55,316 bases of DNA from an uncultured Oscillibacter sp. (GTDB lineage Bacteria; Bacillota; Clostridia; Oscillospirales; Oscillospiraceae): assembly GCF_900546705.1 (NCBI RefSeq), contig NZ_URDP01000008.1:1-55316 (forward strand), read 5' to 3'. The notes below the pieces were generated by a model. The model saw only the letters and a program-made list of their open reading frames with translations, was not told the origin of the DNA and did no database searches. Made by a program: the position numbers and the translations under genes. Positions 51,118 through 55,316 of the stretch are shown here, piece by piece (position 1 is the stretch's first letter; each line of letters opens with the position of its first letter).

Positions 51118-53777
51118 GTCTCGTCCTCCCTCTCCATGGCCTTTTGCAGTGCGGGCCCCACGGGACGGTGCCCGCCGGGACGGTTGTTGCGCTGCAAGGC
51201 CGCCGCCAGCTGGGCCATGGTCTCCTCCACCTCCGCAAGGAATGCGGAGGCAGACAGCCGCAGTGCCCCGTGGCCCAGAATGATGAGCTGCTCCGGTCCG
51301 TCGGACGTGGCCACCTTCACCCGGTGCTCCCGGCCGATCTCGTAGGTGGCTTTTTCAATGTAGGCGTCCGCCGTCTCCGCCTCCTTGGTGTAGACCACGT
51401 GGATGTTGTGGTATTTCTCCACGGACCCAAGGCCGCCCTTGACCTTGTAGGCGTCGAACACCACGATCACATGGCATTTCCGCACGCCCTGATAGTTGCA
51501 CAGAAGGTCGCACAGCTGCTTGCGGGCGGCGTCCAGGTTGTCCCGGGCCACGGTCTTGAGACTGTCCCAGGCGAAGATGATGTTGTAGCCGTCCACCAGC
51601 AGATACTCCTCCCCGCCCTTTTGGGGACGGACGGGCCGCTTTTCCGCTCCGTCCGTGCTCTGGGGGCGTTTGGGCGGGCGGGGCGGCTGGAACGAGCGCT
51701 GCTTCACCGGGCCGTAGGTGCGCTCGAAGATGGCCATAAGCTCCTTGTCCTGGGCCAGGGTACCGGCGTACCGCTCTCCCCGGCTCCGGTCCGGTCCGGC
51801 GTCCTCCGCTTCCTCCTCCGGCTCTCCCAGACGCAGGCCGCTGTCCACATGGGCCCGGGCGGGCACGTCCTGCCACTTGACCGTAACGCCCGCCCCGTGC
51901 TCGCAGAACACGGAGTCCGGCGGGTTGTCCACGTCCCGCTCCGGGTCGTATCCGGCGGCCTCCACCACCGACGCCTGGTCGGTGCAGGGGGCGTAACCCC
52001 GGAACACGCACTGGAGGTGACCGGTGCCCCGGGTGTAGGCGGTGACCTCCTGGGCGTAGTTGCGCATGGCGCTCACCGGCGCCGTGCCGGTGAGGGTGGT
52101 CATCTCCCCCGCCGTCTGAGGGGGCTGCGTCTGGCCGCCCATGCGCTGGATGTCGCTCAGCGCCCGGCCCACCAGCGAGGCAGGCACCTCCAGGGTAAAG
52201 TCGTACCAGGGCTCCAGCAGGATGTTCTCCGCCTGCATAAGCCCCTGGCGCACCGCCCGGTAGGTGGCCTGGCGGAAGTCGCCGCCCTCCGTGTGCTTGA
52301 CGTGGGCCCGGCCCGCCACCAGGGTGATCTTCATGTCGGTAATGGGCGCGCCCACCAGGACGCCGGGGTGCTCCCGCTCGGAAAGATGGGTCAGCACCAG
52401 ACGCTGCCAGTTCCGGTCCAGCTGGTCCTCCGGACACTCCGTCGCCAGCACCAGCCCGCTGCCGGGGGGCAGAGGCTCCAGCAGCAGATGCACCTCCGCG
52501 TAGTGGCGCAGGGGCTCGAAGTGGCCGATGCCCTCCACCGGGGCGGCGATGGTCTCCCGGTACAAAATGGCCCCCTCGCCGAAGGTGACCTCCATGCCGA
52601 AGCGCTCATGGATGAGCCGTCCCAAAATCTCCATCTGCACGGGTCCCATGAGCTGGGCGTGGATCTGGCGCAGGTGCTCGTCCCAGACGATGTGGAGCTG
52701 AGGGTCCTCCTCTTCCAGCTGACGGAGCTTCAAAAGGGCCGTATGCGGGTCCGTCCCCTCCGGCAGGCACACCTGATAGGTCAGCACCGGCTCCAGCACC
52801 GGCCCGGACCAGTCCGCCTCAAAGCCCAGTCCCTGGCCGGGACGGGTACGGGTCAGTCCGGTGACGGCGCAGACGGTGCCCGCCTCCGCCTGTTCAGTCA
52901 GCTGGAATTTGGCGCCGGAGTAAATGCGCAGCTGGTCGGCCTTCTCCTCCCAGATCTCCGCCTCCGCCCGGCCCGGACGGCGGTTGGTCACCGCCTCCTT
53001 GACGCGCAGGGCGCCGCCGGTGATCTTCATCCAGGTGAGCCGGGCCCCCTGGGCGTCCCGCGACACCTTGAAGATCCGGGCGCCGAACTCCGCCGGGTAG
53101 TCCGGCATGGAGGCATAGCGCCCCAGGCCCTCCAAAAACTCGTCCACGCCGGTGAGCTTCAAGGCCGCGCCGAACCAGCAGGGAAACATGGCCCGCCGGG
53201 CGATGAGGCCGGCAAGGTCCCCGTCCTCCAGCCGTCCCCGGGAGAGGTACCGGTCCAGAAGCGTCTCGTCGCACACGGCGGCCTCCTCCCAGACAGCCTC
53301 CTCCGGCGCGGAAAAATCTACGATGGACGACGACAGGGACGCCCGCAGCTCCGAGAGTACCCGCGCCCGGTCCGCCCCGGCCAGATCCATCTTGTTGACA
53401 AACAAAAACACGGGCACCTGGTACCGCTCCAATAGCCGCCACAGCGTCCGGGTATGGCCCTGGACGCCGTCGGTGCCGCTGATGACCAGCACGGCGCAGT
53501 CCAGCACCCGGAGCGTCCGCTCCATCTCGGCGGAGAAGTCCACGTGGCCGGGGGTGTCCAGCAGCGTGATCTCCGCGTCGGGCAGGTGCAGCTGTGCCTG
53601 CTTGGAAAAGATGGTGATGCCCCGCTCCCGCTCCATGGCGTCCGTGTCCAAAAAGGCGTCGCCGTGGTCCACCCGGCCCAGGCGGCGCACCGTGCCGCTG
53701 CGGTAGAGCATGGCCTCCGACAAGGTGGTCTTGCCCGCGTCCACATGGGCCAGGATGCCCGCTACCAGTTTCTTCAT
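51114..53777 (-). CDS. TetM/EF-G-like translational GTPase fused to a C-terminal YacP/Rae1-type NYN nuclease domain
   Basis: An 887-residue two-part protein. Residues 1-640 match the five-domain EF-G/TetM fold: HVDAGKTT (11-18), ERGIT switch I (51-55), DTPGH (74-78), NKMD (128-131), then domains II-V. A linker (about 645-722) with Pro and charged residues joins it to residues 725-850, a YacP-like NYN domain with DGYN (729-732), VVFDAYKV with Asp775, TADAYIE (802-808) and SDGPEQ (825-830). YacP/Rae1 of B. subtilis cleaves mRNA in the ribosomal A site, the site EF-G-like GTPases enter. A ribosome-directed nuclease is likely (inference). Calling it tetracycline resistance would be unsafe. Confidence 0.93.
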   Translation of the reverse strand: MKKLVAGILAHVDAGKTTLSEAMLYRSGTVRRLGRVDHGDAFLDTDAMERERGITIFSKQAQLHLPDAEITLLDTPGHVDFSAEMERTLRVLDCAVLVISGTDGVQGHTRTLWRLLERYQVPVFLFVNKMDLAGADRARVLSELRASLSSSIVDFSAPEEAVWEEAAVCDETLLDRYLSRGRLEDGDLAGLIARRAMFPCWFGAALKLTGVDEFLEGLGRYASMPDYPAEFGARIFKVSRDAQGARLTWMKITGGALRVKEAVTNRRPGRAEAEIWEEKADQLRIYSGAKFQLTEQAEAGTVCAVTGLTRTRPGQGLGFEADWSGPVLEPVLTYQVCLPEGTDPHTALLKLRQLEEEDPQLHIVWDEHLRQIHAQLMGPVQMEILGRLIHERFGMEVTFGEGAILYRETIAAPVEGIGHFEPLRHYAEVHLLLEPLPPGSGLVLATECPEDQLDRNWQRLVLTHLSEREHPGVLVGAPITDMKITLVAGRAHVKHTEGGDFRQATYRAVRQGLMQAENILLEPWYDFTLEVPASLVGRALSDIQRMGGQTQPPQTAGEMTTLTGTAPVSAMRNYAQEVTAYTRGTGHLQCVFRGYAPCTDQASVVEAAGYDPERDVDNPPDSVFCEHGAGVTVKWQDVPARAHVDSGLRLGEPEEEAEDAGPDRSRGERYAGTLAQDKELMAIFERTYGPVKQRSFQPPRPPKRPQSTDGAEKRPVRPQKGGEEYLLVDGYNIIFAWDSLKTVARDNLDAARKQLCDLLCNYQGVRKCHVIVVFDAYKVKGGLGSVEKYHNIHVVYTKEAETADAYIEKATYEIGREHRVKVATSDGPEQLIILGHGALRLSASAFLAEVEETMAQLAAALQRNNRPGGHRPVGPALQKAMEREDET

Positions 53778-53810
53778 GGTTTACCCCATTTCTCTTGATA
53801 CTACGGCGTT

Positions 53811-53839
53811 ATCATACCATGTTCCCCTGCCGGGCGCAA
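53811..53839 (-). promoter_or_regulatory. Probable promoter of the GTPase-NYN gene
   Basis: Minus strand TTGCGC (53834-53839), 17 bases, TATGAT (53811-53816), about 33 bases before the start codon and downstream of the exporter terminator. Confidence 0.5.
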
Positions 53840-53847
53840 GCGGCGGC

Positions 53848-53878
53848 GAAAAAGGCGGCCTCCCGAAGGAGGCCGCCT
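53848..53878 (-). terminator. Terminator of the threonine/serine exporter operon
   Basis: Eleven-base stem 53853-53863 / 53868-53878 with a TTCG tetraloop on the minus strand, followed by T residues. Confidence 0.9.
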
Positions 53879-53886
53879 GAAAACCG

Positions 53887-54330
53887 TTACCGCTTCCCGG
53901 CGCGGCGGCGCCAGGTGAGCATGCGGACGATGGACGTGACCAGCGACGCGCCCACGGCGATGGCGGCGGCGCTGGCCGCCGTCTGGAGCCCCACCCGGGA
54001 GAACATGGGGTAGTCGCCGTTGATGAGGTAGTCCATGGTGTAGTAGAGCCCGCCGCCGGGCACCAGGGGGATGATGCCGATGATGAGGAAGATGGTGGCC
54101 GGCGCCTTGAGCACCCGGGCCAGCACCTCCGCCAGGACCGACACCACGATGGTGGCGGTAAAGAACCGGGCCGTCTCGCTGCCCAGGGGCTCCGTCAGCA
54201 GATACACCCACCAGGACACGGCGCCGATGGCGCTGCAAAGCACCATAAACAAGGGCTTGCGCACCTGGAAGATAAAGCAGAAGCTCATGCAGCCCAAAAA
54301 GGCGTACAGGCAGGGGAGGAATTTCTCCAT
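53887..54330 (-). CDS. Threonine/serine exporter, C-terminal half (ThrE_2/DUF3815 type)
   Basis: A 147-residue membrane protein with four or five helices. FLIIGIIPLVPGGGLYYTMDYL is the family signature (over residues 83-105). It is one half of a split ThrE; the other half is encoded one base upstream, and together they match the single ThrE chain of other bacteria. Export of threonine or serine is the family role; the true substrate here is not tested. Confidence 0.9.
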   Translation of the reverse strand: MEKFLPCLYAFLGCMSFCFIFQVRKPLFMVLCSAIGAVSWWVYLLTEPLGSETARFFTATIVVSVLAEVLARVLKAPATIFLIIGIIPLVPGGGLYYTMDYLINGDYPMFSRVGLQTAASAAAIAVGASLVTSIVRMLTWRRRAGKR

Positions 54331-54331
54331 C

Positions 54332-55105
54332 TCAGATCACCCCCCAGAAAAACCGCGCCAGGCCCACGGGGATGGCGATGCCCACCGCCAGGGCCATGGC
54401 GATGATGAGCACCTCGGCGAACTTGGTCAGCGCCGTCAGAAAGTCTCCGGCGATCACGTCCCGCATGACGTTAGTGATGGCGATGCCGGGCACCAGCAGC
54501 ATGATGGCGCCGATGACCATCTTGTCCATGTGGATGGGCACGCCCAGATAGGAAAGGGCCAGGGGCAGCAGCACCATGGCCATGCTGGAGCATACGTAGG
54601 TGAAGAAGATGTTGGTGTCGTACCGGCTCAGGTATCCCACCGACGCCTTCACCGCCGCGCCGCAGAAAAAGGCCAGGCAGGCGTCCAGCAGCGTGCCGCC
54701 CCAGAAGAGGGTGAAAAACACCGCCACGAACCCGTGGGCCAGGTAGCTCACATACTGGGGATAGCTGGCCGCAGACGTCACCTCCTCCAGCCGGGCAAAG
54801 GCCTCCCGGGGGGCGGGCCGGTCCCGGCATACCCGGCGGCAGAGGCTGTTGAGCCGCTCCAGCTTGTCCAGGTTGATGAAGGAGGAGCGGATGCGGATGG
54901 ACTTGGTGTAGTTGTGTCCGCCGTCCTGGATGTTCAAAATGACGCAGGAGGGGATGGCGAACACCTCCGTATCCTCATAGCCGTAGGCGGTGAGCAGCCG
55001 GTTGATGGAGTCCTCCACCCGGTAGATCTCCGCGCCGTTCTGGATGAGCTGGCGGCCCATCTCACAGCAGAAATTCAAAATCTGTTCCGTTCGTTCCGTC
55101 TTCAT
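54332..55105 (-). CDS. Threonine/serine exporter, N-terminal half (ThrE/DUF1212 type)
   Basis: A 257-residue protein with a soluble N-terminal part (about 1-115, QILNFCCEMGRQLIQNGAEI, similar to the ThrE N-domain) and about five helices (115-257). The motif LVPGIAITNVMRDVIAGDF near 205-225 is characteristic. It forms one transporter with the adjacent C-terminal half. It starts at 55105 and is expressed from a near-consensus promoter at 55153-55182. Confidence 0.9.
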   Translation of the reverse strand: MKTERTEQILNFCCEMGRQLIQNGAEIYRVEDSINRLLTAYGYEDTEVFAIPSCVILNIQDGGHNYTKSIRIRSSFINLDKLERLNSLCRRVCRDRPAPREAFARLEEVTSAASYPQYVSYLAHGFVAVFFTLFWGGTLLDACLAFFCGAAVKASVGYLSRYDTNIFFTYVCSSMAMVLLPLALSYLGVPIHMDKMVIGAIMLLVPGIAITNVMRDVIAGDFLTALTKFAEVLIIAMALAVGIAIPVGLARFFWGVI

Positions 55106-55152
55106 GTACGCTCCCGCCTCAAAGGGTAATTGGGTCGTGTTCCGTGAGGAAC

Positions 55153-55182
55153 ATTATAGATTCGCCCCGCCGGAAATGTCAA
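55153..55182 (-). promoter_or_regulatory. Sigma-70 promoter of the thrE-type operon
   Basis: Minus strand TTGACA (55177-55182), 18 bases, TATAAT (55153-55158), about 48 bases before the start codon. Confidence 0.8.
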
Positions 55183-55210
55183 CGTCCCTTCCTGGTTTTC
55201 GCAGGTCCGG

Positions 55211-55249
55211 AAAAAAATATTCCGGCGCCCTCGGGGGACGCCGGAATAT
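55211..55249 (-). terminator. Terminator of the partial gene at the window end
   Basis: Stem ATATTCCGGCG (55217-55227) with its complement (55239-55249), inner CCC/GGG pairing, and a run of T on the minus strand. Confidence 0.85.
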
Positions 55250-55262
55250 GGGGTTCCAGCTT

Positions 55263-55316
55263 TTACAGCAGCGTATCGAACGCGGCCTTGAAGTCGGCGA
55301 TGATGTCCTCGGGGTC
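55263..55316 (-). CDS. C-terminal end of a gene continuing beyond the window
   Basis: The last 17 codons of a minus-strand gene, ending DPEDIIADFKAAFDTLL then TAA at 55263-55265. The pattern resembles the C-terminus of Cys/Met-metabolism PLP enzymes such as O-acetylhomoserine sulfhydrylases, but 17 residues are too few for a firm call. A clear terminator follows, which supports a real gene end. Confidence 0.6.
   Translation of the reverse strand, partial: DPEDIIADFKAAFDTLL

Noticed and set aside
51114..53777. Annotation as a tetracycline-resistance ribosomal protection gene
   Set aside because: Similarity covers the shared EF-G-like fold only. The C-terminal NYN domain and the housekeeping-like context do not match mobile tet(M)/tet(O)/tet(W) genes.

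Overview
This window reads as a chromosomal segment of an anaerobic, visibly G+C-rich member of the Firmicutes, most like the gut Oscillospiraceae/Clostridiales (Flavonifractor, Lawsonibacter or Intestinimonas type). The support is a clostridial fatty-acid operon of the order acpP-accBCDA-fabHKDGFZ-marR using FabK as enoyl reductase, a TrkAH potassium system, a pyruvate kinase with an extra C-terminal domain, a TetM-like GTPase fused to a YacP-type nuclease domain, and small-carboxylate catabolism driven by sigma-54. Placement below order level is inference. No rRNA, tRNA, CRISPR array or insertion sequence was seen.

Layout. 1-3.0 kb: DUF2975 membrane protein, XRE regulator and two membrane proteins of unknown function. 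3.0-4.5 kb: an IclR regulator divergent from a second FabZ-like dehydratase. 4.5-8.5 kb: effector-binding protein, malic enzyme and LarA-type racemase on the minus strand, with a divergent LysR regulator. 8.5-17.5 kb: a carboxylate-use island with two closely related DASS transporters, a PrpR-type sigma-54 activator, an HMG-CoA-lyase-family enzyme, a CaiB-type CoA-transferase and an AEC transporter. 17.5-20.4 kb: trkA-trkH. 20.5-30.4 kb: the fatty-acid operon. 30.4-37.4 kb: GluQ-RS, then surface-polysaccharide genes (WbaP-type phosphotransferase, glycosyltransferase, Wzy/WaaL-type protein) holding a small, AT-richer phage-tail-like pair. 37.5-40.6 kb: pyruvate kinase, HIT protein, TetR regulator. 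40.7-45.2 kb: secreted coiled-coil protein and MMPL transporter. 45.3-50.6 kb: a sigma-54 operon (small membrane protein, SSS symporter, alpha/beta hydrolase), its divergent activator and a HpaI-type aldolase. 50.7-53.8 kb: a reduced LspA-like protein coupled to the TetM-like GTPase-NYN fusion. 53.9-55.1 kb: split threonine/serine exporter genes; the window ends in the last 17 codons of another minus-strand gene.

How the genes work together. Five sequences match the -24/-12 sigma-54 consensus closely, and all lie upstream of transporters or carboxylate enzymes (10104-10119, 11950-11965, 16466-16481, 17473-17488, 48151-48166). Two sigma-54 activators are encoded next to them. This suggests a local regulon for uptake and CoA-dependent breakdown of small organic acids. 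The fatty-acid operon starts at an excellent sigma-70 promoter followed by a 28-bp palindrome and ends with a MarR-family gene, which suggests feedback control by a FabT-like repressor. The most unusual single gene is the 887-residue fusion of an EF-G/TetM-like GTPase with a YacP/Rae1-type nuclease domain at 51114-53777.
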